Of a stretch of DNA of 64,000 bases, positions 28,360-36,812 are shown piece by piece. The stretch's first letter is position 1, and the number at the start of each line of letters is the position of its first letter. Below the pieces are notes generated by a model, which saw nothing but the letters and a program-made list of their open reading frames with translations, did not search any database and was not told the DNA's origin. This DNA is from Gracilimonas sp. Lineage in GTDB: Bacteria > Bacteroidota > Rhodothermia > Balneolales > Balneolaceae. The DNA lies in the NCBI RefSeq assembly GCF_017641085.1, contig NZ_JAEPPI010000003.1:844622-908621 (forward strand). Reading direction: 5' to 3'. The translations under genes were made by a program, and so were the position numbers.

Positions 28360-29166
28360 ATGTATAGATCATTTAAAAAATTGCTTTTCATCCTTACTGT
28401 TGGCCTTATTTCCATCCCGGCCCTTGCTCAGAATAACCTGGAAATACCGCTATCGAATCCCGGTGAACCCGGAAAACTGATTGTGGCGGCAAACTTCTCC
28501 GATGAAGTTGAGATCAGAGCGCACGACAAGAATAATGTAATTGTGAATTATGACAGTGATCATGCCGATGACGAAAGAGATGCTATGAGAAACGGCATGC
28601 GCCGAATTTCAGGCGGAGGGGTAGGTATTGAAGTAACCGAAGATAATAACGAGGTACGGGTAAACACCGGCCCAATGCCAAATGATGATCTGGAAATGAT
28701 CATCTACGTTCCAAGAAACTTCTCTCTTAAGCTGAATACGGTACAGGGTGATGTAACGGTATCCGGGCTTTCGGGTGAGTTGGAAATTAGTGCCGTGAAT
28801 GGTGATGTAGAGCTAAGTGACATCTCTGGTACGGTGTTGGTTAATAGCGTAAACGGCGACATTGAAATTGATTTCAATGAGATTACCGCAAACGCACCCA
28901 TGTCTTTTACCGGGGTGAATGGAGATATCGAAGTATCCTTTCCGGCGGATGCCAAATTCACCGCAAAAATGAAAACGGAGTGGGGCGATGTGTACACCAA
29001 TTTCGATATGGAGATCGACCGGACTTCTTCCAAACCGGAAGTGAATACCAAAGACGGAGAGTACCGTGTGGCCGTGAACAAATGGATATTTGGGAAAGTG
29101 AATGGAGGCGGACCCGAATTTCTGTTCAAAACATTGCATGGAGATATTTCAATTCGTAAAAAATAA
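28360..29166 (+). CDS. Exported DUF4097 beta-repeat protein
   Basis: The 268-residue protein has a signal peptide ending in ALAQ and the repeated turns SAVNGDVELSDISG and NSVNGDIEIDFNEI, hallmarks of DUF4097 beta-helix-like proteins. It closely resembles the preceding gene product in layout and final segment (PEFLFKTLHGDISIRKK versus PELRFRLLNGNAYIKQRKS). It is therefore probably a diverged tandem duplicate. The gap is 11 bases. It ends the sigma operon. Confidence 0.82.
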   Translation: MYRSFKKLLFILTVGLISIPALAQNNLEIPLSNPGEPGKLIVAANFSDEVEIRAHDKNNVIVNYDSDHADDERDAMRNGMRRISGGGVGIEVTEDNNEVRVNTGPMPNDDLEMIIYVPRNFSLKLNTVQGDVTVSGLSGELEISAVNGDVELSDISGTVLVNSVNGDIEIDFNEITANAPMSFTGVNGDIEVSFPADAKFTAKMKTEWGDVYTNFDMEIDRTSSKPEVNTKDGEYRVAVNKWIFGKVNGGGPEFLFKTLHGDISIRKK

Positions 29167-29175
29167 TTTTTTACA

Positions 29176-29219
29176 GCAACCTTTTTAGAATCAAATCGTC
29201 TAAAGGTTGAAACCATAAC
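29176..29219 (+). promoter_or_regulatory. ECF-type promoter upstream of the DUF5916 gene
   Basis: GCAACCTTTT at 29176-29185, then 12 bases, then GTCTAAA at 29198-29204, followed by GGTTGAAACCATAA. The -35/-10 spacing (AACC-N16-GTCTA) and the downstream AAGGTTGAAAnCATAA match the site ahead of the sigma gene. That suggests direct control of the DUF5916 gene by the adjacent sigma factor. Confidence 0.55.
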
Positions 29220-29288
29220 TGGAGCTGTAAGCCATTTAAGCCAAGAGGCTTGCAGGGATAGGACTCCTCTTTAAAAATCCCCAAAACT

Positions 29289-32003
29289 ATGAAGCGCGTA
29301 TATACTACTATGGCAATGGTATGTCTTTGTGTCAACTTGTTTGCACAGACTTCCTATCAAAAACAAACAGACACCATTGCCATTAAAACAGATGATGTAA
29401 GAAGAGGAACGGTAGATAATCCTGCCATGCAGGCCATCAGGATTGATGGTGAAAATGAAATTGTGTTAGACGGACTTTTAAGTGAGTCTATTTGGAAGAA
29501 CGTCCCGATTGCAACTCAATTCACGCAGCGCGCGCCGGACGATGGCAGTGCGGCTTCTGAAAATACAGAGGTTCAGCTGCTATATACCGATGAATATATA
29601 TTTGTAGGAATTATGGCCTACGACTCGGCTCCGGATTCCATTAATGCCCCACTTTTTCGGCGTGATGGTGATGAGGCCAGCGACTGGGTTTATGTACTCT
29701 TTGACAGCTACAACGACAAAAGAACGGCTTTTACCTTTGCAATAAATCCACGGGGTGTACAAAAAGATATCCTGCTTTATGATGATACTGATGAGGATCA
29801 GCTTTGGGATGCTGTTTGGCAGGCAGAAACAAAGATTTTAAAAAACGGCTGGTCAGCAGAGATGAAAATTCCCCTTTCACAGTTGCGCTTCAGCTCTAAC
29901 GATGAAGAGCAATCGTGGGGGGTTAATTTTCAGAGAAGGATTGCCCGTAATGGCGAAATATCCTTCTGGGCACCTACCTCACAGAACGAAACCGGTATTG
30001 TTTCAAAGTTTGGAAGACTTAATGGCATTCAAAACCTGAAGGAGCCGCGCAGGCTGGAGGTTACTCCTTACGTTTCGGCCGATTTAACCCGGGTTCCTTC
30101 CTTAAATACTGATAATCCCTACTACAGCAGAAATGAATTAGGTGCGGGAATTGGTGGCGACATCAAATACGGACTTACTTCCGATCTTACACTCACAGCT
30201 ACTATTAACCCGGATTTCGGACAGGTGGAGGCCGATCCGGCCGTTATCAACTTAACGGCCAATGAAAACTTCTTCTCCGAACGCAGGCCTTTTTTCCTTG
30301 AAGGGAATGATATCTTTCAATTTGGCAATACCAAGACATTCAGCCGCTTTGGAAATCCCGTTACCTTTTATTCCAGGAGAATAGGGCGGGCTCCACAGGG
30401 CAGTTCTAACAGGGCCGGGGTTAATGCTGAGTATGTAGATCGTCCTGATTTTACAACCATTGCAGCGGCCGCCAAAGTGAGTGGAAAAACCCAAAACGGA
30501 TGGTCTATTGGTTTTCTTGACGCTTATACTTTAGAAGAGGAAGCCCTATATACGGCGCCTTCCGGAAATGAAAGCTCTTTTGCTGTTGAACCGGCCACCA
30601 ACTATATGGTGGCACGAACCAAGAAAGATTTTAACTCAGGCAACACCTATTTCGGAGGTTTTGCCAGCGCTGTAAACCGCAGTATTGATGGAACCTACTT
30701 CGAGGACTTCCTACGCTCATCCGCCTATCTGGGTGGTGTGGATTTTGAACATAGTTTCAACGACCGCAACTGGATTACCAGCGGTGCTTTTTCCTATAGT
30801 GTGATAAACGGTTCAAAAGAAGCTATTCAGCGAGCCCAAACTTCACCGGTCAGGCATTATGACCGCGTAGATTCGGATCAGCTTTCGGTAAATCCAAATA
30901 ATACAAGCTTGTCCGGTTTTGCGACAGAAATTAGTATCCAGAAAAGAGGAGGAGATGATAACTGGATGACCTCTTTAACCTATTCGGATGTTTCTCCCGG
31001 ATATGAGACAAACGACATCGGCTTCCAAAACCGAGCCGATTACAGGTCTATCAATGGAGGGGTGGTGTTCCGGGAAACTGATCCTAAGTTGTTGCAGTAC
31101 TTTGAGACATGGTTGTTTAAGGGGAATGCCTGGAATTATGATGGAGATATGATTAACAACTGGTATGGAACCGGCGGCTTCATGCGCTTTGATAACCTCT
31201 GGACGTTCAACTACAACGCAAATGTATCCGGTGATCAGTTAATGGATCGCACCACCCGTGGTGGCCCTGTAATGGAGCGGCCGAGAGACTGGAATTTTAA
31301 TCTGAACCTGAGTACCAATCAAAATAAAGATGTGTCGTTTCATTTTGGCACTTTTCAGCGACAGGATGTTTCCGGTGAATTTGATAATAATATTTGGATG
31401 GGGGTTACCTTTCTGCCTACCACATTTATTCAAATATCGGTTTCCCCGGAGTTTGGTTATCAGCGGGATACGGATCAGTACGTGACCAAAGTTCAAGATG
31501 TCAACGCTACCTCCACCTATGGCAACCGGTATGTATTTGCGGATATAAAGCAGCGAAGTTTTATGACCAGTGTAAGGGTAAACTGGACCTTCTCGCCTAC
31601 CATGAGTTTACAGACTTATGTGCGTCCGTTTATAGCCAGCGGTGAATACACGCACTTTAAGGAATTTGCTGAACCGCGAACCTATAATTTTGACCGCTAT
31701 GGTGAAGATAAGGGAACCATCAGCAAGGCAGGAGACGAGTACTCCGTAGATCCCGATGGAGCAGGAGGTTCGCCGGCTTTTAATTTCCGTGATCCGGATT
31801 TTAACTTCCGCTCAGTACAAGGTAACGCGGTATTCCGATGGGAATATGCCCCGGGATCAACTCTGTTTCTTGTGTGGCAGCAACAGCGGGATGATTTTGT
31901 TAGAATGGGTAATTTCGATCTCGGCAGAGATCTGGATGGCCTGTTCAGTGCCAAACCAACCAATGTATTTCTCGTGAAACTGAGCTACTGGTTCGGTACC
32001 TGA
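29289..32003 (+). CDS. DUF5916 outer membrane barrel with CBM9-like domain
   Basis: The 904-residue protein has a signal peptide (to LFAQ). It then has a carbohydrate-binding family 9-like domain at about 45-240 (AIRIDGENEIVLDGLLSESIW, EVQLLYTDEYIFVGIMAYDS). A large C-terminal DUF5916 beta barrel runs to the end (FSERRPFFLEGNDIFQFG; the final aromatic YWFGT suits outer membrane assembly). It is probably surface-exposed. Its ECF-like promoter ties it to the sigma operon upstream. The ligand is not known. Confidence 0.85.
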   Translation: MKRVYTTMAMVCLCVNLFAQTSYQKQTDTIAIKTDDVRRGTVDNPAMQAIRIDGENEIVLDGLLSESIWKNVPIATQFTQRAPDDGSAASENTEVQLLYTDEYIFVGIMAYDSAPDSINAPLFRRDGDEASDWVYVLFDSYNDKRTAFTFAINPRGVQKDILLYDDTDEDQLWDAVWQAETKILKNGWSAEMKIPLSQLRFSSNDEEQSWGVNFQRRIARNGEISFWAPTSQNETGIVSKFGRLNGIQNLKEPRRLEVTPYVSADLTRVPSLNTDNPYYSRNELGAGIGGDIKYGLTSDLTLTATINPDFGQVEADPAVINLTANENFFSERRPFFLEGNDIFQFGNTKTFSRFGNPVTFYSRRIGRAPQGSSNRAGVNAEYVDRPDFTTIAAAAKVSGKTQNGWSIGFLDAYTLEEEALYTAPSGNESSFAVEPATNYMVARTKKDFNSGNTYFGGFASAVNRSIDGTYFEDFLRSSAYLGGVDFEHSFNDRNWITSGAFSYSVINGSKEAIQRAQTSPVRHYDRVDSDQLSVNPNNTSLSGFATEISIQKRGGDDNWMTSLTYSDVSPGYETNDIGFQNRADYRSINGGVVFRETDPKLLQYFETWLFKGNAWNYDGDMINNWYGTGGFMRFDNLWTFNYNANVSGDQLMDRTTRGGPVMERPRDWNFNLNLSTNQNKDVSFHFGTFQRQDVSGEFDNNIWMGVTFLPTTFIQISVSPEFGYQRDTDQYVTKVQDVNATSTYGNRYVFADIKQRSFMTSVRVNWTFSPTMSLQTYVRPFIASGEYTHFKEFAEPRTYNFDRYGEDKGTISKAGDEYSVDPDGAGGSPAFNFRDPDFNFRSVQGNAVFRWEYAPGSTLFLVWQQQRDDFVRMGNFDLGRDLDGLFSAKPTNVFLVKLSYWFGT

Positions 32004-32035
32004 TAACCTAATTCATGTATACATAGATATATCAG

Positions 32036-32063
32036 AAAGGGCGCACAAATGCGCCCTTTTTTA
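32036..32063 (+). terminator. Rho-independent terminator
   Basis: AAAGGGCGCA and TGCGCCCTTT form a perfect 10-base stem with a 4-base loop and a T run, 33 bases after the DUF5916 stop. Confidence 0.93.
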
Positions 32064-32098
32064 TGCTGATTTGGATCAGTTCATGTGATGTAGTTGTT

Positions 32099-32308
32099 TT
32101 ACTCCACCGATGTCTTACATGTTTTTAGCCCAAATGGTGCATACAAAGGGCAGAAGCTTACCAGGCTTGTAAGCACAAATACTCCGGCTAGTACCAATAA
32201 TACGATGCCCCATGTGCCGGTAACCGTTCCGGTGAAGTAAAGAGCAACAAATATAATCGCTAAAACAAAGCGTATAATTTTATCAGCAGAACCCATATTC
32301 TTTTTCAT
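32099..32308 (-). CDS. DUF2892 small membrane protein
   Basis: Start at ATG 32308 follows a GAGG site by five bases and gives 69 residues; an upstream in-frame start is poorer. The sequence MKKNMGSADKIIRFVLAIIF, then two transmembrane segments, then SFCPLYAPFGLKTCK matches DUF2892 (YgaP-like inner membrane proteins). The family's role is not established. It is divergent from the BI-1 gene across a short space. Confidence 0.85.
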   Translation of the reverse strand: MKKNMGSADKIIRFVLAIIFVALYFTGTVTGTWGIVLLVLAGVFVLTSLVSFCPLYAPFGLKTCKTSVE

Positions 32309-32328
32309 AGTAACCTCAGTTTTTTTTG

Positions 32329-32421
32329 TTAGATAATCCATTTAAATAAAAAAACTAAACCTGTAATTATTAGTACACAGAGTACACAAACGGCAAGAAG
32401 TTTTAGTATTTTCACCCGCAC
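32329..32421 (-). CDS. Possible 30-residue membrane peptide
   Basis: A GTG at 32421 opens 30 codons ending at 32329, encoding RVKILKLLAVCVLCVLIITG then VFLFKWII. That is a basic start plus one membrane helix, a style common for small bacterial membrane peptides. No ribosome site is visible and the start is uncertain, so this may be chance. Confidence 0.25.
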   Translation of the reverse strand: MRVKILKLLAVCVLCVLIITGLVFLFKWII

Positions 32422-32503
32422 AATAAAATTTATTTTTGAAGGTTTTGTGAACTTGTTATCACAGGTGAATAGTAACTGAACTAATTCTTTATTAAAAGCA
32501 GCA

Positions 32504-33196
32504 ATGAATACACAGCATCTAACAGCAGAACAGGTAAAATCAATACAATCCAGTTTCATTAATAAAGTTTATGGCTGGATGGCCCTTGCCCTTGCCATAA
32601 CCGGATTTGTGGCCTTGAGGGTAGTCGATTCCGGCTTTGTGGAAACCATGGCACAAAACCAGATTTTGTTTTTCGGCATTATTATAGCTGAACTGGGTCT
32701 GGTAGTTTGGTTGTCAGGAAGAATCAATAGTATGAATGCAAGCATGGCTATCGGGCTTTTCTTGTTATACTCCGCGCTAAACGGGCTCACATTCTCTATT
32801 TTATTTCTGGTTTATACCTCGGCTTCTATTGCTTCAACGTTTTTTATAACAGCTGGTACATTCGGGGTGACGAGCGCCTACGGGTATTTCACCAAAAAGG
32901 ACCTCTCCAGCATTGGTAATATTGCCTTTATGGGGCTGATTGGGATTATCATTGCCACCGTTGTGAATATATTCGTTCATAGTGAGATGCTCTACTGGGG
33001 CATAACCTACATCGGTGTGCTGGTTTTTGTGGGATTGACTGCCTACGACACACAGAAGATGAAAAAGATGAGCCTGGAAGTGGATGTAGAATCCGAGGAG
33101 GGAAGTAAAGGCGCTATTATGGGAGCCCTTGCCTTGTACCTCGACTTCATTAACATGTTTATTTTCTTGTTGCGAATTTTCGGAGACCGGCGGTAA
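32504..33196 (+). CDS. Bax inhibitor-1/YccA family membrane protein
   Basis: The 230-residue protein has about seven transmembrane helices. BI-1 hallmarks are FINKVYGWMALALAITG at the N-terminus, ALNGLTFSILFLVYT in the middle, and VGLTAYDTQKMKKM followed by ALALYLDFINMFIFLLRIFG at the end. The family includes YbhL and YccA (FtsH substrate) and pH-dependent calcium leak channels. It is convergent with the creatininase gene, with two bases between the stops. Confidence 0.93.
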   Translation: MNTQHLTAEQVKSIQSSFINKVYGWMALALAITGFVALRVVDSGFVETMAQNQILFFGIIIAELGLVVWLSGRINSMNASMAIGLFLLYSALNGLTFSILFLVYTSASIASTFFITAGTFGVTSAYGYFTKKDLSSIGNIAFMGLIGIIIATVVNIFVHSEMLYWGITYIGVLVFVGLTAYDTQKMKKMSLEVDVESEEGSKGAIMGALALYLDFINMFIFLLRIFGDRR

Positions 33197-33198
33197 TT

Positions 33199-33963
33199 TT
33201 ATTCATATAAATCGTCTTTATCTGCCCGGGCGAGCTCAATCATGAACCCGGCCATTTTTTGGGTAACCGCTTTGAAATACTTTTCGCCCTTTTCGGCAGA
33301 AGCTTTTTTTGGATTACCTATTCCGGTATCGTCGGTTACCTGAGACCATGGCCGTTCAGCCCATGCCCAGTCTTCTGTCAGTGCTTTTATTTTGCTCTTT
33401 CGTTCACTGCCCGGACCTGCTTCATCGAGTGATAAAACCAATTCGGGTCTGAGATGTAAGAGTAAACTGGTTTCAAGTTCATCGGCATGATCTCCATCTT
33501 CATCAAAAAACTGCTTTTTGTCGAGCGATTTAAACCAATCGGCCACGCAAAGAAACATGTCGGGAAATTCCAGCCCAAGTTCCCTTACTATCGGTTTGAA
33601 GTTATTTCCTCCATGGCTGTTGAGGATCAATAGTTTATGAATTCCCTGACGGTTTAATACCGTGATCACATCTTTAAGAATGGTAACCTGGGTACTTGGG
33701 TTTAGGTTCATATCAAGGTAAATATCGGATTGTCCGGTGTTCACCCCGAAAGGGATAGTTGGCAGAACGATGACTTTGGCATCTTGCTCCCATGCCAGCC
33801 GGGCCGATTCTGCAGCGATATGATCTGCTTCAATGACATCGGTAGCGTAGGGTAGATGGTAATTATGTGCCTCGGTTGCGCCCCAGGGAAGGATGGCGAG
33901 CTCGAAGTTGGCATCTTTCAGGTTCTTCCAGTTGGTCTCAGCTAAAATGTATGGTCTGATCAT
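33199..33963 (-). CDS. Creatininase family protein
   Basis: The 254-residue protein matches the creatininase/MftE fold. Metal-ligand candidates are E31, H33 and H36 in WGATEAHNYHLPYATD, with D42 close by, then the ILNSHGGN loop and the GDHADELETSLLL helix. These enzymes open amide rings or hydrolyse formamides. No creatine or flavin genes are nearby, so the substrate cannot be named. Confidence 0.87.
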   Translation of the reverse strand: MIRPYILAETNWKNLKDANFELAILPWGATEAHNYHLPYATDVIEADHIAAESARLAWEQDAKVIVLPTIPFGVNTGQSDIYLDMNLNPSTQVTILKDVITVLNRQGIHKLLILNSHGGNNFKPIVRELGLEFPDMFLCVADWFKSLDKKQFFDEDGDHADELETSLLLHLRPELVLSLDEAGPGSERKSKIKALTEDWAWAERPWSQVTDDTGIGNPKKASAEKGEKYFKAVTQKMAGFMIELARADKDDLYE

Positions 33964-34135
33964 CTTAAAAAAGGAGTAAGGGTTACACGGTTAATCGCAA
34001 AACGTTGAGCTCAAAAGTATGGAACAGCAATTGATATTGGAAACCATGAAGCCGATTTCTCAACTAAGGATATATTTTGCTTCAGTATGGATTGAAATGA
34101 CCGTCTAAATTGTATTGCTGACAAAAGCATAAACC

Positions 34136-34390
34136 ATGGCAGACTTCAGTAACCTAACTCAATCCGACAAAAGCAGAATTATAGAAATGGCATGGGAAGA
34201 CCGAACTCCCTTTGATGCTATCGAATTTCAGTTTGGCCTTACCGAAGATGAAACTATTGAGCTGATGCGCTCCGAAATGAAACGCTCCAGCTTTAAAATG
34301 TGGAGAGAACGAGTCTCCGGTAGAGATACCAAACACCGCAAAAAACGCAAAGAGGATGTTAAGCGGTTCGTGAGCCCCAATCAGTATTAG
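34136..34390 (+). CDS. TIGR03643 family protein
   Basis: The 84-residue basic protein matches the TIGR03643 conserved family: RIIEMAWEDRTPFDAIEFQFGLTE, then the MKRSSFKMWRERVSGRDTKH block. The first half looks like a helix-turn-helix. No function is known for the family. It lies alone between two minus-strand genes. Confidence 0.85.
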   Translation: MADFSNLTQSDKSRIIEMAWEDRTPFDAIEFQFGLTEDETIELMRSEMKRSSFKMWRERVSGRDTKHRKKRKEDVKRFVSPNQY

Positions 34391-34404
34391 TAATGGGGTG
34401 ATGG

Positions 34405-35814
34405 TTAGTCTTGAGTTTGGGGCAACTCGTTCAAAGATTCGGACGTCAAAAGCTCTCCATTGGAAACAACAGCGTGAATATTCGTAGTGTTGCGTATATC
34501 GGATAATGGATTGGCATTCAGAATAACCAAATCTGCTTTTTTACCGGCATCGATACTTCCAACCCGTCCGTAATCACCAAAGAAATGAGCACCATTATAT
34601 GAAGAGGCCTGAAGGGCCTGCAACGGAGTCATTCCTGATTTCACAAAAGCTTCCAATTCACGGTGGAGCGATATTCCCGGATATACATACGAATTATAAG
34701 CTCCCGCATCCGAGCCTGCCAATAACTTCACACCTGCTTGTTGCATATCGCGGGTTACTTTTTTGAAAAGGTCATTCAGCTCTTTCTCAAACTGTATGGC
34801 TTCAGCATCTCTTCGCTGTGCCGAGCGAACCCGGCGCTGATATGTTTGGCGGATGTCATCAGGAATATATTGCAAGTACTCATCCCCCGAGTGATCTTCT
34901 TCTTGAAGAAAGCTCAGAACATCATCAATATGAAGAGTAGGTACCACATATACATTTTCATCGGCTAATGTCTGATAAAAAACACGGGCGGTATCTTCGT
35001 TATAACTGTCTTTCAATTCAGCTACGGCATCCCAAAACCCAAGCTGACCATTATACACCTTACTGGTGATTTCTCCTTCCCGGTCAGAAGTGCCCTTTAA
35101 AACATAATAGAGATGTTCAATTCCATCCAAGCCGGCCGTAATGGTATCATCAATAAAAATGCTCATAGGCATATGGCCCGTAACGGTAAGCCCGCGTTCC
35201 TCAGCGTGACGAATAATTTCCAGGTAAGCCTCGCCACTTAACGTGCTCTCATAGATCTTTATGTAATCGACACCCATGGATTGAAGAGAGTCGAGAGCTT
35301 GGGTGATATCCTCACTACTCTGCACTTCAATGGAGCCTTCCCAGGTTGGATCGGGCCCGTCAATTTTTGGCCCCGATGTATAGATATAGGGTCCGGTCAG
35401 CGTGTCAGCCTTAATTTCAGATCGCCATTCAAAAATAGAGGAGGTTAAGTCACCACCGGCATACCGAACAGTTGTAACTCCGTTGGCCATATAAAGAGGC
35501 AGCATTTCTTTGTTTGAACCGATAAGATCCTGCCCACCGCGTAAATGAATGTGCATATCCCACAAGCCCGGAATGGCAAAATTACCTTGCATGGAGACCG
35601 ATCTCGCGCCCTCAGTATTTTTACTTCCATCTTCAAAAATATCCTTAATGGCGTTTCCTTCAATAAGTATGGAATGATTTTCAGCGATATCACCGGTTTC
35701 TATATCAATAACATGGAGGCCGGATAGAAGAAGCTGATCGGATTGGTTTTGAGTAGTGCAGGCATTCAGGATAATGAATGCGAGTAAAAAAGCAGAAAAT
35801 AGGAAGGTCTTCAT
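34405..35814 (-). CDS. Amidohydrolase family lipoprotein
   Basis: The 469-residue protein has a lipoprotein signal ending in ILNAC, so it is probably envelope-anchored. The metal HxH motif is WDMHIHLRGG, and the family's late metal aspartate is in LLAGSDAGAYNSYVYPG. The tail KADLVILNANPLSDIRNT is typical of imidazolonepropionase-like or prolidase-like exported amidohydrolases. It is only distantly related to the amidohydrolase at 6446. The substrate is unknown. Confidence 0.88.
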   Translation of the reverse strand: MKTFLFSAFLLAFIILNACTTQNQSDQLLLSGLHVIDIETGDIAENHSILIEGNAIKDIFEDGSKNTEGARSVSMQGNFAIPGLWDMHIHLRGGQDLIGSNKEMLPLYMANGVTTVRYAGGDLTSSIFEWRSEIKADTLTGPYIYTSGPKIDGPDPTWEGSIEVQSSEDITQALDSLQSMGVDYIKIYESTLSGEAYLEIIRHAEERGLTVTGHMPMSIFIDDTITAGLDGIEHLYYVLKGTSDREGEITSKVYNGQLGFWDAVAELKDSYNEDTARVFYQTLADENVYVVPTLHIDDVLSFLQEEDHSGDEYLQYIPDDIRQTYQRRVRSAQRRDAEAIQFEKELNDLFKKVTRDMQQAGVKLLAGSDAGAYNSYVYPGISLHRELEAFVKSGMTPLQALQASSYNGAHFFGDYGRVGSIDAGKKADLVILNANPLSDIRNTTNIHAVVSNGELLTSESLNELPQTQD

Positions 35815-36002
35815 AGCTTGGAGGAATTGTTATTAGCTAACATTGAATTTGAATGGTATCACATCAAGGGGATGATAGGAAGAAGCACAGACATTCTTTT
35901 ACTTCATTTATCACCATGAAAGTATGAATGATTGCTCGGTCATATTCAAATAACCGGAAGAGACACAAACTGTTGTGTTGCCTGGAAGTGGAATAAGTCG
36001 TA

Positions 36003-36025
36003 TTATTGCAACTTAGTCGCAATAA
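36003..36025. promoter_or_regulatory. Fur/Zur-type operator palindrome
   Basis: TTATTGC and GCAATAA form perfect 7-base arms of a 23-base palindrome whose centre reads AACTTAGTC. It ends six bases before the start codon of the Fur-family gene. The position implies autorepression. Confidence 0.65.
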
Positions 36026-36031
36026 AGAAAT

Positions 36032-36406
36032 ATGCCGAGAAGAAAAACACAATCAAGTACGGAAATCTTATCAACACTGAAGGCAGCCGATTCGGCCATG
36101 AGTCATCAGATGATCGAAGAAGCCCTGAGCATCGAAGTGGACAGGGCTACGATATACCGGGTATTAAACCGGTTTTATGAGGACGGATTGGTACATCGTG
36201 TAATCGGGGAAAACGGGAAACAGTATTTCGCTTTATGTGAAAACTGTGAAAAGAACGATCACAGCCACGATCATTTCCATTTTCGGTGCAAGAACTGTGG
36301 GAAGGTAGAATGCCTGACCCGGGAAATTCAGATTAAGCTGCCCGAGGGTTACATGGCCGAAAATTTCAATGGAATGGTTTCCGGATATTGCTCCGGTTGT
36401 GCCTAA
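36032..36406 (+). CDS. Fur-family metalloregulator, probably Zur-like
   Basis: The 124-residue protein is a short Fur family member with a winged helix (MSHQMIEEALSIEVDRATIYRVLNRFYEDGLVHRV). A histidine/cysteine-rich sensing half follows: CENCEKNDHSHDHFHFRCKNCGKVECL, and CSGC near the end, giving CxxC zinc pairs. The palindrome just before its start suggests self-repression. The overlapping MerC gene suggests zinc or mercury-type metal control. Whether the metal is zinc or iron is inference. Confidence 0.86.
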   Translation: MPRRKTQSSTEILSTLKAADSAMSHQMIEEALSIEVDRATIYRVLNRFYEDGLVHRVIGENGKQYFALCENCEKNDHSHDHFHFRCKNCGKVECLTREIQIKLPEGYMAENFNGMVSGYCSGCA

Positions 36407-36428
36407 TGTGACTCAGGAAAAGTATTTC

Positions 36429-36812
36429 ATGCAGAAGAAAATCATAAATTTATCAAAAGGGTTCTGGGATCGGTTGGGCATAGGTTTGTCCGGTTTATGT
36501 GCCATCCATTGTTTGCTGGTGCCGGTTTTTGTTTCGCTGATTCCACTGTGGCCTACCCTGGATAACTTTCACGAATACACGCACCTGGTGTTTTTTCTGG
36601 CAATAGCCCCGGCGGTCATTTTGTCTGTCAAAAACCGTAAGAACCTTAAATCTATCTCCGGTTATTTATTCGTGGGGCTTGCCATCATATTTGTAGCCTG
36701 GTTTTTTAATCACCAGCTTGGAGATTACGGTGAAGCAGGGGTTACATTGGTGGGCAGCTTGCTGTTGATACGAGGACATTGGCTGAATTATAAAACCAAA
36801 AGTATCAGCTGA
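36429..36812 (+). CDS. MerC domain membrane protein
   Basis: The start at ATG 36429 gives 127 residues; an upstream ATG (36369) lies within the regulator gene. Four hydrophobic segments and the metal-binding pair in LSGLCAIHCLLVPV match MerC-type transporters. With the Zur-like gene directly upstream it probably moves zinc or a similar ion across the inner membrane and is expressed with that regulator. The final 8 bases overlap the convergent oxidoreductase gene. Confidence 0.85.
   Translation: MQKKIINLSKGFWDRLGIGLSGLCAIHCLLVPVFVSLIPLWPTLDNFHEYTHLVFFLAIAPAVILSVKNRKNLKSISGYLFVGLAIIFVAWFFNHQLGDYGEAGVTLVGSLLLIRGHWLNYKTKSIS

Noticed and set aside
36369..36428. Earlier ATG start for the MerC protein
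   Set aside because: It lies within the Fur-family gene and would add a polar extension ahead of the membrane segments.
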